64,000 bases of DNA from Dillenia suffruticosa (lineage: Eukaryota; Streptophyta; Magnoliopsida; Dilleniales; Dilleniaceae): the NCBI GenBank assembly GCA_033439265.1, contig JAVTVX010000026.1, forward strand, positions 12,773,001-12,837,000, in the 5' to 3' direction. This document shows, in pieces, positions 9,474 through 20,900 of this stretch. Numbering within the stretch: the first letter of the stretch is position 1; every line of letters begins with the position of its first letter. Position numbers and translations under genes: made by a program. A model generated the notes under the pieces. That model was not told the DNA's origin, did no database searches, and saw nothing but the letters and a program-made list of their open reading frames with translations.

Positions 9474-12400
9474 ATGGCAAATCCTGCGTCCTCGTTTACT
9501 TCATTTCAAACCCAACTTTTTTCTTCCACAATCTTAACCTCCACAAATTATTTCCAATGGGTAGGCCACATCAAAAGATCACTCAATGCTCTAAAACTCT
9601 TGAAGTTTATAACGAGTGAATCTCTTGATGTTACCAACCCTGCATATGAAGAATGGAAAGAAAGAGATGATCAAGTCTTCATTCTTCTCTCTAGTGCCAT
9701 GGATCAAACTCACAAAAATATGGTGTCATCTTGTCCAAATTCTAAATCTTTATGGGATCAAATGTATGATCTATATGGGCAAGAATCTAATGTGGGAAGA
9801 ATTTTTGAAATCAAGCGGAAGATCGCCAACATTCAGAAAGAGGAGAAAATTCTTTCCCAACTATTTGGAGAATATGAAGATTTATGGAATGAATTGGAGA
9901 TGTTAAGGCCTCACACATGTGATCCGAAAATATTGCTGAAACGGAAGGATGAAGATAAGTCTTTTGGCCTTCTTGTCTCTCTTGGCGGACGCTTCTCAAA
10001 TGTTCGCCAAGAAATCCTTCGGATGAAGGATTTCCCTTCATATCAAGAAATCCGATTCCTAATTCAGAAGGCTGATGCTAGCATGCGGCTTGAGGAGGCT
10101 TCACAATCAAAAGTTGAAGTTCACGGATTTAAAGTTGAGCAACAAGTTTCTATTCCTGCACCAGAACCCATTGCCAACAAAGTCTATCAACCTCCTCATA
10201 AGAAAGGATGCTCACATTGCAAGAGATTAAACCACACCAAAGAGAAATGTTGGTTTCTTTATCCCCATCTCAAACCAGAGCATCTCAAAAGGAAAGAACA
10301 AGGAGCACCAAAAGTAGCGCAAAATGTGGCATTGGAAACGGCTCTTGAAGGCATCACTAAGCTACTGAAACAAGTCGCCAATAATTCTGGTAACTCCTCA
10401 AACTCCACTTATTATTCTGAAAATTGGTTAATAGATTCAGGATGTGACTATCATATGGTTAAGGACAAAGAAAAGATAAAACGTTTTAAACCTCTCATCA
10501 ATCATAAAATAGTCAAAGTAGCTAATGGACAAAATTTGAAAGTTAAAGAAATTGGAGAAGTTGAATTTTTTGGAAAAAACTCAAATGCTTTATATGTTCC
10601 TAAATTTACCTCAAATCTTATGTCAATTAGTAAGTTAACTAAAGACCAAAATTGTAAAGCTATTTTTGATCCTGATACTGTTATTTTTCAGGATCTCAAA
10701 TCGAATCAAGTGATTGGTAGAGGATCTAGAAGAAACAATTTATATTTTTTGGATCAAGACAATCAAGCTCTTGTAGCATGTGAAGGAGATAATCAATTTT
10801 GGCATGCTAGATTAGGTCATCCAAATGATCAAATCTTAAAATTACTTTTTCCAACAAAATTTTGTAAAAATGATCATTGTGAAGCATGTATTTTTGGGAA
10901 ACAAACCCGAGTATTTTATCCGATTTCGGAAACTATTTATAAAAATGTCTTTGATCTTGTACATTCAGATATATGGACATCCCCTGTTGAATCTAGAAGA
11001 GGTTTCAAATATTTTATATCTTTTATAGATCATAAATCTAGATACACATGGATATACATGCTTCACACTAAGGCACATGCTTTCGAAGCATTTAAAAACT
11101 TTAACAACTTTATCTTGAAACAATATGATGCTCATGTTAAAATACTTAGAACTGATAATGGAGGTGAATATATGAGTAATGAATTTAAAGAATATTTAGA
11201 AAACAAAGGAATCATTCATCAAACATCTTGCCCCTATACTCCACAACAAAATGGAGTAGCCGAAAGAAAGAATAGACATTTACTAGAAATAGCAAGAACC
11301 ATGATGTTTTTTGCAAATATACCTAAAATATTTTGGAGTGATGCAATTAGTACAGCTGCACATGTAATTAATCGACTTCCCTCAAAGACTCTCAAAGGAA
11401 AATCTCCTTTAGAGATACTTAGAAAAGAAAAACCACCATTATCTCATCTTAAAATATTTGGTTGCACATGTTATGCTCATATTCCTTCTCAAATAAGAGA
11501 TAAGTTAGAAAAAAAGGGGAGACGTTGTGTTTTTATAGGTTATGCATCATTTCAAAAAGGATATTTATGCTATGAACCCGAAACTAATAAAGTCTATACA
11601 TCTAAGGATGTAATATTTTTGGAAGATAAATTTTATTTCAAAGAACATAGCAAAAATAAAGATTTTATAAAAAAGGACCTACAAATCCTTCTCTGGGAAT
11701 CTCCAAGAGTTGAAAATAAATCTCCCCAAGAAATAATTATAGAACAAAATAATGAGCAAGGGGGAGAACAAGTTAATGAAGAAAATGAGGAAATTCTTAT
11801 TGAACCATCCTCACCACCTCCTCCACTTAGAAGATCAACTAGAATAAGACGTCCTTCAGAATGGTTAAATAAGGAAGTTTATTATAATTCCAAAGTTACA
11901 TCTCATCCTATCTCTAATTTTTATACAACTAATAATATTTCTTCTAGTCATCAAGAGTTCTTGAATGGCATTGACCAAATGCAGGAACCTTTAAGTTATG
12001 AAGAAGCTAATGGTCATCAAGAATGGAGGAAGGCTATGAATGAAGAATTAGATGCTCTTACCAAGAATCAAACTTGGGAAATCACCACTCTTCCTAAAGG
12101 AAAGAAAGCGGTAGGGTGCAAGTGGGTTTACAAGGTCAAGCATAAGAGTGATGGAACAATCGATCGCCTCAAAGCACGACTTGTAGCCAAAGGCTTCACT
12201 CAGACATATGGAGAAGACTACACTGAAACTTTTGCTCCAGTTGCTAAAATGACCACAGTCCGAGTTTTATTGTCCCTTGCAACAAATTGGAGTTGGCCGA
12301 TGTTCCAAATGGATGTGAAAAATGCATTCTTACAAGGAGAATTGAAGGAGGAAGTTTACATGCGACTTCCTCAAGGACTTGAAGGCAAAGATGGACAAGT

Positions 12401-13538
12401 ATGCAAGCTCAATAAGGCCATCTATGGTTTGAAACAATCTCCCCGAGCTTGGTATGCTAAACTTAGCACCGCTCTTCTTAGTTATGATTTCTCTAAGTGC
12501 AACAGTGACTCATCTTTATTTACAAAATTTTTTAATGAAAAGGTCACCGTTGTACTTATCTATGTCGATGACATAATCATAACCGGGAATGATATAAAGC
12601 AAATAGATCAAGTCAAAAATTTTCTTAAGTCTAAATTTGAAATTAAAGATTTAGGGAAACTAAGATACTTTCTAGGTATAGAACTTGCCTACTCCTCTAA
12701 AGGGCTTGTTCTATCCCAAAGAAAATACACGTTTGATCTTTTGCAGGAAACAGGTAAAATTGGAGCTAAACCAGCTTGTAGTCCAATCTCAACCTTTGAA
12801 GAAGAAAAGGATGATAATCAATTCTTTACTGACATATCGAGATACCAGAGACTCGTTGGGAAACTCATTTACTTGACGATCACCAGGCCAGATATAGCAT
12901 ATGCGGTTAGCCGAATCAGCCAGCATATGCATAATCCAAAAATAGGACATTGGAGAGCAGCCGAAAGAATCTTGAGGTACCTAAAGGGCTCTCCTGGGCG
13001 TGGAATATGGATGAAGTGCAACCAAAATTCTGAAATTATTGGATATTGTGATGCGGATTGGGCCGGAGATTCTCAAGATAGAAGATCTACAACAGGCTTT
13101 TGTATGTTTGTGGGAGGTAATCTAGTATCTTGGAGAAGTAAGAAACAATCAGTAGTTTCAAGATCTAGTGCGGAAGCGGAATATAGAGCTATGGCAGCAT
13201 CGACAAGTGAGATTATATGGCTTAAAACCCTAGTTGAAGACTTGGGGTTCAAGGTCACAATACCAATTCAGCTTTTTTGTGATAATCAATCGGCTATTCA
13301 CATTGCCTCAAATCCAGTATTTCATGAGCGGACCAAACATATTGAAGTGGATTGTCATTTTGTGCGACAAAAGATTGAAGACAAAACCATAATCACCCCT
13401 TACGTAAAGAGTAGTGAACAACTTGCTGATATTTTCACCAAGGGAACTACGGCTAGTCACATGAATAATATTCTCGACAAGTTAGGCTCCATCGATATAT
13501 ATTCACCAAACTTGAAGGGGAGTGTTGAAAATACATAG
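9474..13538 (+). CDS. Copia gag-pol polyprotein (retrotransposon)
   Basis: A single open frame of about 1,354 codons starting at the first ATG after the primer binding site (MANPASSF). In order it holds: a gag region with the copia-type NYFQW motif; a CCHC zinc knuckle (C246, C249, H254, C259); an aspartic protease with DSG at about 321; an integrase with its HARLGH zinc-binding start at about 444 and catalytic TDNGGEY at about 560; reverse transcriptase with YVDD at about 1030; and RNase H with CDADWAGD at about 1192. The order protease-integrase-RT-RNase H defines Ty1/copia. The stop lies 16 bases inside the right LTR. The product would copy and integrate the element; it is not a host function. 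Confidence 0.95.
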   Translation: MANPASSFTSFQTQLFSSTILTSTNYFQWVGHIKRSLNALKLLKFITSESLDVTNPAYEEWKERDDQVFILLSSAMDQTHKNMVSSCPNSKSLWDQMYDLYGQESNVGRIFEIKRKIANIQKEEKILSQLFGEYEDLWNELEMLRPHTCDPKILLKRKDEDKSFGLLVSLGGRFSNVRQEILRMKDFPSYQEIRFLIQKADASMRLEEASQSKVEVHGFKVEQQVSIPAPEPIANKVYQPPHKKGCSHCKRLNHTKEKCWFLYPHLKPEHLKRKEQGAPKVAQNVALETALEGITKLLKQVANNSGNSSNSTYYSENWLIDSGCDYHMVKDKEKIKRFKPLINHKIVKVANGQNLKVKEIGEVEFFGKNSNALYVPKFTSNLMSISKLTKDQNCKAIFDPDTVIFQDLKSNQVIGRGSRRNNLYFLDQDNQALVACEGDNQFWHARLGHPNDQILKLLFPTKFCKNDHCEACIFGKQTRVFYPISETIYKNVFDLVHSDIWTSPVESRRGFKYFISFIDHKSRYTWIYMLHTKAHAFEAFKNFNNFILKQYDAHVKILRTDNGGEYMSNEFKEYLENKGIIHQTSCPYTPQQNGVAERKNRHLLEIARTMMFFANIPKIFWSDAISTAAHVINRLPSKTLKGKSPLEILRKEKPPLSHLKIFGCTCYAHIPSQIRDKLEKKGRRCVFIGYASFQKGYLCYEPETNKVYTSKDVIFLEDKFYFKEHSKNKDFIKKDLQILLWESPRVENKSPQEIIIEQNNEQGGEQVNEENEEILIEPSSPPPPLRRSTRIRRPSEWLNKEVYYNSKVTSHPISNFYTTNNISSSHQEFLNGIDQMQEPLSYEEANGHQEWRKAMNEELDALTKNQTWEITTLPKGKKAVGCKWVYKVKHKSDGTIDRLKARLVAKGFTQTYGEDYTETFAPVAKMTTVRVLLSLATNWSWPMFQMDVKNAFLQGELKEEVYMRLPQGLEGKDGQVCKLNKAIYGLKQSPRAWYAKLSTALLSYDFSKCNSDSSLFTKFFNEKVTVVLIYVDDIIITGNDIKQIDQVKNFLKSKFEIKDLGKLRYFLGIELAYSSKGLVLSQRKYTFDLLQETGKIGAKPACSPISTFEEEKDDNQFFTDISRYQRLVGKLIYLTITRPDIAYAVSRISQHMHNPKIGHWRAAERILRYLKGSPGRGIWMKCNQNSEIIGYCDADWAGDSQDRRSTTGFCMFVGGNLVSWRSKKQSVVSRSSAEAEYRAMAASTSEIIWLKTLVEDLGFKVTIPIQLFCDNQSAIHIASNPVFHERTKHIEVDCHFVRQKIEDKTIITPYVKSSEQLADIFTKGTTASHMNNILDKLGSIDIYSPNLKGSVENT

Positions 13539-14187
13539 GCCCACTTGGGCCCAAGATTCCTGGCCCAAGTGGGCCCAAGGCTGCAACGGCTATAATAGCC
13601 GTTGCACCTCCAACGGCTTCATAGCCGTTGGAGGATTTCACATTTCACCTCCAACGGCTATATAGCCGTTGGAGGATTTCCCCTTTTCCCATTTCTTTTT
13701 ATTTTTTATTTTTATTTTTATTTTTTCTTTCTCTCTCCTCCATCTTCTATAAATAGGATTTTTCTCTTCTCTTGTATTCATAATTTGGAAGACAATCTCT
13801 CTTCCAAAATCTCTCTTCTCCTTCTCTGTCTTTGTAATATTGAGATAATTTCTTTTTCACACTCAATAGAAGAAATTCTCTTCATTCTTCAATTTCATTT
13901 TTTTCTTGATAAATCTTTCTCCTTATTTTTCTCTTTACTTGATCACATTTTTTATCTCTCTTTGTCTATATTTAAATTTGTACTCCAAACTTTAGTAAAG
14001 CCCATTCTCTAGTATGCGATGGCATAGCATGTCTAGGAAAGTTCTGTCAAGTGACAAACATTTGTCCAAGGAAAGAGGTTCTTAAGCGAGGACAGACGAG
14101 CTCCACCTCTTTCCTGGGAACTTTCCTGGTGCTCCCTGCTACAGAACGGTTTGGGTTGAATTTAAGTAAGGTTTACAAATTTTTACA
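13523..14187 (+). repeat. Right (3') LTR of the copia element
   Basis: 665 bases, read as identical to 8778-9442, including the palindromes and TATA box. Because it lies in sense direction about 250 bases before the kinase exon, its own promoter points straight at that exon. Confidence 0.95.
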
Positions 14188-14443
14188 TCTTCTTCGCTGG
14201 AGTCGAACTTTTTGAAGCCAAAAGCATAACTATCAAACACAATTTCGCTAACTACCATGTTTTGCTCAGCCTTGCAAGTCCACTATAAATCATTTTTACT
14301 TCCACAATTGCACCATTTCCTGCACATTAATAGGATTCATCACAATTTCACTCAAAATTTTAAGGCTACTTCTAATGTAGTTTGCATAGTTTGTCTATTT
14401 CAGTCAGTGAGACATTCTATTCTTCCCCCCCCCCCTATTTCAG
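14188..14443 (+). other. Remaining intron before the kinase exon
   Basis: Intron sequence between the copia element and the acceptor. About 14255-14350 resembles 58575-58690 (CATGTTTTGCTC, then TTTTACTTCCACAA), showing that the orphan intron at 58 kb derives from a similar gene. The acceptor has a C-rich pyrimidine tract ending CTATTTCAG at 14443. Confidence 0.75.
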
Positions 14444-15522
14444 CCATCCCTGGTGCTGGAATAGGAGCAATTATAATGGTTCTCCTCTTATGTTTATGGA
14501 GAAACTTGAGAAGTAAAAGAGAGACTGATGAAAGTGTTGAGGCATTCATCAAGAGATACGGATCTCTCTCTCCTAGAAGGTACAGGTATTCAGAGATTAA
14601 GAAAATGACAAGCTCCTTCAAGTCTGAACTTGGCAAAGGAGGGCATGGTAGTGTTTATAAAGGAAAACTACTTGATGGTCGTCTAGTAGCAGTGAAGGTC
14701 TTGGACAGAGCAAAAGGCCGTGGAGAGGATTTTATAAATGAGATTGTTAGCATTGGCCGGACTTCCCACGTCAATGTTGTCACACTTCTTGGATTCTGTT
14801 TCGAGGGTGAGAAAAGAGCTCTTGTCTATGAGTTCATGCCTAATGGTTCTCTTGAAAAGTTCATCTTTGCTGAACAAGACTCTGAATATCATAAATTGGG
14901 TTGGGAAACACTTTACCGAATTGCACTTGGCATTGCTCAGGGATTGGAGTACTTACATCGTGGTTGCAATGCACCCATTTTGCATTTTGATATAAAGCCT
15001 CATAACATTCTTCTCGATGAGGACTTCTGCCCAAAAATCTCTGATTTTGGCCTTGCAAAGCTGTGCCCGAAGAAAGAGAGTATTATAACAATGTCAGATG
15101 CTAGAGGTACTCTAGGATATGTTGCCCCTGAAATATTTTGCAGAAGCATTGGAGGGGTCTCTCACAAATCGGATGTCTATAGCTATGGAATGATGGTTTT
15201 GGAAATGGTTGGAGGAAGGAAGAACATCAATGTTGGTGTTGATCACACTAGCCAGATATATTTTCCCTACTGGATATACAAGCAACTTGAATTTCATAAA
15301 GAACCTAGACTTGAAGGAATAACAAACGAACAGGACAAGCAGAAAGCAATGAAGATGATACTAGTGAGCTTATGGTGCATCCAGACTGACCCCTCAAACA
15401 GGCCCCCAATAAGTCAAGTGGTGGACTTTTTGGGAGGGAGGGTCGAGGCCATCCCAATGCCGCCTAGGCCTTTCCTATCATCTCCTTTAGGATCACCTCC
15501 TCGAAATGCAAATCCATTGTAG
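14444..15522 (+). CDS. Transmembrane and non-RD protein kinase exon of an LRK10L-type receptor
   Basis: This exon encodes the signalling half of the receptor. It begins after the acceptor at 14443 with a transmembrane helix (IGAIIMVLLLCLW), a basic stop-transfer stretch and a juxtamembrane segment, then a serine/threonine kinase. Visible motifs are the glycine loop GKGGHGSVYKG (about 14629-14661), VAVK with its lysine at 14695, HFDIKPHN (14983-15006), DFG (15043-15051) and APE (15124-15132). The catalytic loop has HFD instead of HRD, so this is a non-RD kinase, the class common among plant immune receptors. The frame is open to the stop at 15520, and length and motifs are those of an intact family member. 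Its first base completes a phase-1 codon. Within the window it is the only kinase exon for three upstream ectodomain exons. Its own neighbour C is frameshifted. Confidence 0.93.
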
Positions 15523-17880
15523 CATCGTGAATCTTCAACGGACAAAAGTACTAGGGCCTGCATTTGCTCGTCAACATTGGAAATTATGTGCGTTGCTCGT
15601 CGATACCATGGTGATTACTTACTTTATACATGCTGGAGGATAATTATGTATTTCAACTCATTATTCTACTATTCTTTGCCAAGGAATACATTGTATAAAA
15701 CTTTTCGATTTATGTTTTGCATCTCGTACACATAAAATATTTTTTATACAATCCATAATATACGCCTAGTTGGTCCATCACTGGTATCCCTAAAATAAAG
15801 TTTGGTGTTTAACTCTTGTGAACAGAGAAAATAGGCACTAAGAGAGTTTTGCTTCTTGAGGGTTCAGACCGGTTCGAACCGAATTTAATCATATAAACGT
15901 AGTTACTAGACACCGGTAGTTTACACCAAAAAAAAGATATAATAATCGAATAAAATGTAATTCTCTGTATTATCTTTGATTCATTCTCTAAATTGTAGTT
16001 TTTTTTTGGGCTTTTTCTTTATAATGCATATGCAGATTGGCCTAGTACAAACAGTGCGACCGTGCAATGTTTTCTAGAGAGAGGTGCTCTCGAAACATCG
16101 AACCTGTGATAAGGAGGAAAAAATAGGAGAAGGCTGAATAGATTTGTAAGCAAGCCATTGGTGAGTCCAGTGTTCTGCTCTTCCGATCCAAAAGCGATCT
16201 ATAAAAATGGGCTTTGCACGAGGAAAAATCAGTTGGCTCAACAAAAAGGTGAATGCAAGAACCAGAAAATGGCCCAACCCATGCACCTATTCTGTGTCTT
16301 ATTTTTCATTTAAAATAAAAAAAAAAAAGAAAAAAATGTATTTAAAATAAGAATTTAAAATAATATAAATAGTTTTGGTAATATAATATGGGAAAAAGTT
16401 GCGTTATTTTTGTTTAAAAATTATAATTTGACGGTAAGAAATTTTATCACTTTCTAGTTTAAAATAAGATATCTTTGAAAGGAAAATGAGCTCCAATCTA
16501 GCTGTGCTGATGATTGTTGGCCCAAGTCCATCTCAAAAAACACCCTGTAAATTTGAGAAATCCGCTGCACAAAGCAATGCAAATCAATAATGTTCCCTAT
16601 GGTTAATGTTCTTGGTTTTGTGATTTCAAATTAAATTATTGTTGTGATGGTGGTGGTGGTGGTGGTGGTGGTTTTATAAAAGGGAAAAATGGTTACAAAT
16701 TGAGTAGAGGAATATAAGTGAGTATGTGTTAAATGTAAATCACAATTAACTTTTGGTTAGGATGGTTTTTTTATGAAGGGTATTGTATATTAGTTGAGAC
16801 ACTCTAATCCGTGACTATTGAAATGATCTGTATAGTGCCAATAAGCTTCGGCTCAAGAGGTACTTTTCCCCTCTCCATGTAATAAATTCAGGTTGGTGCC
16901 ACAATATGCATAAAAAAAGAAAAAAGCAATAATCTTTGTAGTTGTCGAATGATGTATGGATTGTTGTGCCGCTTTGTACGGGTATCATTGTTTGTAAATA
17001 CCATAGAGATCCTATGAGTAGGCATACCGAGAGAAATCAAGTTTGGTTAACAGAAGCAAGTCGATCGCTTGTAGAAATTATTTTTGTACTTAACTTAAAT
17101 GTGAGTATAGAGATTATCATGTTTTTGAGGAGATCGGTGCATCTAATCAAAGAAGATCTTCGATTTGAGACTCAATGGACCAAGAATCATAAGCATATTG
17201 ATTTTATTTTTACTATTTGTATTTGAATATTATTAAATTAAATTGTTTCTTATTAATAAAAGTAATTTCTCCTAAAAGAGTAATGAGATGCACTCATTTT
17301 ATCTCGATTTAAATATCATTTTGATGGGATGCAAATTAGTGTAATCATTTATATTGATTTTACTTAATTTTTGAATAAATATTACACTAATTATTATATT
17401 TCATGATATTTGATATTATAAAATTGATAAAACATGTTTATGAAGGAAAGTGAACAAAAAATAGTTGATTTGGAGTTCTTATGTAAAGAATGGAAAAAAT
17501 GAACAGCAATACTCTTTCATTAGTACGTGCGCATATGGATCTAGAAACATTGTAAGATTTTCTTGAAGGCCGAAATAACAAGTTTCCTTTTCTAGTTGTA
17601 TGTGAAGTCAAGGAAAAGTGAGATCAATTTGAAAATATTGAAAATTTACAAAATATATTGATGTATTTCTAATATTTAGGAATAGAAATTTGAAAAATTT
17701 CAATTTTTGTAATCTTCTAATTTAGTTAGTTTATTTCTTTGACAATTTAATTAGATTATTTAGGCAAGCAAGAATTTCTTTTTATTTAGTAGTTCTTAGT
17801 TTTAGAAAGGTTTTCCATTTAGAAAATAGGACACTCATTCCTATATATATATATATATATATATGGAGACATTACATATT
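15523..17880. other. 3' flank of the kinase gene and AT-rich intergenic DNA
   Basis: The first 200-300 bases are presumably 3' UTR, with AT-rich, AATAAA-like words but no single clear poly(A) signal. A GGT microsatellite is at about 16648-16673 and a TA microsatellite at 17842-17864. About 16830-16925 has a tRNA-like look (CTTCGGCTCAAGAGG, then an A-rich tail) and may be a worn SINE. No gene was recognised; the open stretches at 16074-16286 and 16942-17226 lack any known motif. Confidence 0.6.
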
Positions 17881-18599
17881 CAAGGGGGCAGCCCCAAAGG
17901 GCAGCAGTAGATGGCAGCATAGGGTCACGTTTTTTTGTAATTCTTTCCGGCAAATATTTGTCACTTTTTCTAACACAATTTATTTGAATTCCAACAGCAA
18001 TTTTCTAAATTTTGTGAGTGATTCTTTCACTGTACTTTATTTCTAAATTAATTTTTTAGTTGAAAAGTTATTGATATCTTGATTTCACATGATTGTGAGG
18101 TCTAATTGAACATATTGTATCAACACATCATAGGTATTTATTTAATTCAAACACTATTGTTTATGATTTATTTTGACTTTATTGAATAAAATGTCAATAT
18201 TTAATAATTTTAGATTAATCTACTACCAATTAAAACGACAAATCCATAATTATTTATTTGTTTCAATATAGTGGTGAATAAAATAAATCTATAATTTTGT
18301 TGATAGTCTAATCTATGTCATGAAATTAAATAATCTAATTTAAATAAAATTCGTTATATGTTTGTTAATTAGAATTGAATCTCTCTAAATCTTAATATTG
18401 TCAGAACCTTAAATTTTAAGAGATTCTCTAAGATTGTCTTTAGATTAGAGAAATAAATAAAGAGTTTTTCTTAATTATCGACAAAATAAGAAGATATTGA
18501 TTATTCGGCATTTGTTGAATAACTATAACCAATTTATTTATAATTTGTTAAATTCATTTAATAGATAGATCATCAATCACACAAGATTAAGGTGGACAT

Positions 18600-19690
18600 A
18601 ATTCCTTTGGCTAAAAAAATCAATTTCTCATTAATTTTTATTCTTTTGATTTTGAGTTACTTACTTTTGGTTATTTCTTTTCTTAAATTAATTAGTTTAG
18701 TTGATTTTTAAACCCTCATATTTTTTATTTTTATTTTTGAAAGAGATAAATCCACAATTCTCTGAGAAGACAACTTTACTCACTCTATATTAGCATTTTG
18801 TGAAGTAGGTTAATTTATTTTGGTAGTTTGATGTGCTATTGCCGGGGAACCATATTAAGTGATATATTTATTTTAAGTTTTACTTTTTCTTTATTTCTGG
18901 AACTAACCCTTGCAATAAACTTGATGGAATTAGTCAATGATATCGAATATAAGGATTTTAAAGATAAAAATATGGCTGTCCAAAAGATTTTAAGGGAGTT
19001 AGCTATCCTTGATGATAATCAACCATTTTTTTACATTGATTTTTCTAATATTGAGACTCTTTCTGAATTAAATTATGGATTGATACGTTTATTACCTAAT
19101 TTCCATGGTCTTGTAGGAAAAAATCCTTACAAACATCTGAAGAAGTTTCATATTGTGTGCTCAACGATGAGATCACAAGGGGTAACTGAAAAATAACTTG
19201 AATTAAAAGTTTTTCCTTTTTCTTTAACCAATAAAGCAAAAGATTGATTTTACTATTTATCTTCTGGTTCTATTACTACTTGGAATGATATGAAAAAATA
19301 GTTTTTAGAAAAAATTTTTCCAACATTTCGTGTAACCATGATTAGGAAAGAGATATGTGGTATAAGACAATATAGTAACCATGATTATGAAAGAGATATG
19401 TGGTATAAGAGAATATAGCGGAGAGATTTTGTACAAGTATTGAGAGAGATTCAAACAATTGTGTGCGAGTTGTCCCCAACATCTAATTTCAGAACAATTA
19501 CTTATTCAATATTTTTATAAATGACTCTTACATATGGATATGAATATTATTGATGCAGTTAGTGAAGGTGCTTTGGTAAATAAAACATCCAAGAAAGCAA
19601 AGAATTTAATATTTAATTTGACAGCCAATGCGCAACAATTCAGAATATGGCTTGGTGTGAGAAGATTAATGAACATGAGGTCGGTTGGAT
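18600..19690 (+). mobile_element. Fossil Ty3/gypsy element: leader, primer-site relic and gag
   Basis: GTGCTATTGCCGGGGAAC around 18833-18850 resembles the primer-site leader (TGGCGCCGTTGCCGGGGA) of plant gypsy elements. About 130 bases later the sequence encodes NFHGLVGKNPYKHLKKFHIVCSTM, cut here to the phrase HGLVGKNPYKHLKKFH, typical of plant gypsy gag, and FPFSL / SITTWNDM-like phrases follow. No LTR pair, protease or polymerase was recognised nearby. It is broken, with several breaks in the gag part alone, and looks old. Limits are approximate. Confidence 0.7.
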
Positions 19691-20170
19691 AGCTGGCCGG
19701 TCTATACAACCATGTGCCCAGTAGGCTGCTTTAAGTAGGCGGCTAGCTGAATGGACAATTAAGGCTTAGTGATTGGCTGCCTATTCTAGGCGGTCAGTCA
19801 TGCATAACAGGGTGATCGGCTGCCCTTCTTCAGCGGTTGACTTCCCTGGGTGGTCGACTGCCTTGGGCAGTCAGCTACCTAAGCTTATTGCTAGGCAGTC
19901 AATAGTCTTTTTTTTAGCACGGTTGGCTGGAAGAGTTTGAAAGCAGTAAGTTAGTTGACTAGATAGGAAGTTGGTCGATTCGCTTAGGTAGTTGATCGAC
20001 TGAGGCTTTGCCATAGTTGACTACGTTAAAAAATGGTTGATTGATGTTTTCGTCGGTCGATTGATTTTTCTCTTTTTGGCAAATTCAATCGGCCCTTTCT
20101 TTTAAATGGTCGACTCCAAACATATATCAGTCGACTATCTCTCTCAAATTGTTGACTATTTCTAGATACA
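19690..20170. repeat. Degenerate GGTCGACTG-type repeat array
   Basis: The words GTCGACTG, GTTGACT, GTCAGTC and GGTCGATTG recur irregularly every 15-40 bases over nearly 500 bases, much more GC-rich than the surroundings. A similar array is at 24400-24960. Such words are common in LTRs of SIRE-like copia elements, so this may be the other LTR remnant of the fossil at 20900-25000. That link is inference. Confidence 0.45.
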
Positions 20171-20900
20171 AATACTATCTATATAGTGCAAATGTCAACT
20201 TATGTGATGAGAAATTTTATGTTTTAATTGTCAATCCACTTTGATCAAATTAAATCGACTATTCTTTGGAGAATAGGAAGTTCACTTAGTCTTTTAAGTT
20301 AGTCCAACAATTTTCTTTCTCATGTAATGCCATAGAGTTGATGAATCCAATCATTCAATGGGATATTTTTTCATCTCAGTCATTCTTTAAACTTCAAACA
20401 TTTATGATTTTTCTAATATTTTCTTTTTAATTCAATTTCTCTCTTATCTTTGGAATTTTTATTTTCTTTATGAGTCTTTCCATCTTTTCAGCTCCAAATT
20501 CACTGCATTAGTTTATTGATTTAAGAGTTTCTCCATTAACCTTACCCCTTTTTAGATTTTGCATCTCAAATTTTATAGAATTAACTTGTATTATTTTGAT
20601 TGATTGAAAGATTAACCTTACAGTAAATATTTCTGTGTTTTAGTTAATAGTTACTCATTCTAAAGTTGATTTTTTACTATCTAATTTTCTAATTGTAGGA
20701 TCAACTTAAATTTTCGAATCTGGTCATTTTTAGGAATCTAATATTTTATTTTCTTTTCTTCTCAGCTTAACTTCAACGTGCTATTTTCTCCACTTTCCCA
20801 TTATTAACCTCACAATTTTTGGATTTATATTTTAACCTTATTTCTTTTATTATGGCTTTTGTGTGCTTTAAGCTGTTAACTAAGTATCTTACTTTATTTA
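20171..20900. other. AT-rich sequence without recognised feature
   Basis: No coding potential, clear repeat or RNA gene was seen. It may belong to the SIRE-like fossil to its right. Confidence 0.5.

Larger units (their letters stand above)
8778..14187 (+). mobile_element. Whole Ty1/copia LTR retrotransposon in the intron of gene C
   Basis: 5,410 bases. Two 665-base LTRs (TGTTG to TTACA) read as identical by eye. The target duplication TCTTC is at 8773-8777 and 14188-14192. The primer binding site TGGTATCAGAGC, complementary to initiator-methionine tRNA, directly follows the left LTR (9443-9454), and a purine tract (GAAGGGGAG) directly precedes the right LTR. One uninterrupted gag-pol frame lies between. 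The element looks whole and very young, since no LTR differences were noticed. It lies in the sense direction of the host gene, in a 5,958-base intron that would be 543 bases without it. Confidence 0.97.

Noticed and set aside
16074-16286. Minus-strand frame with a membrane-like start
   Set aside because: Short, no homology recognised, no promoter or splice context; most likely chance.
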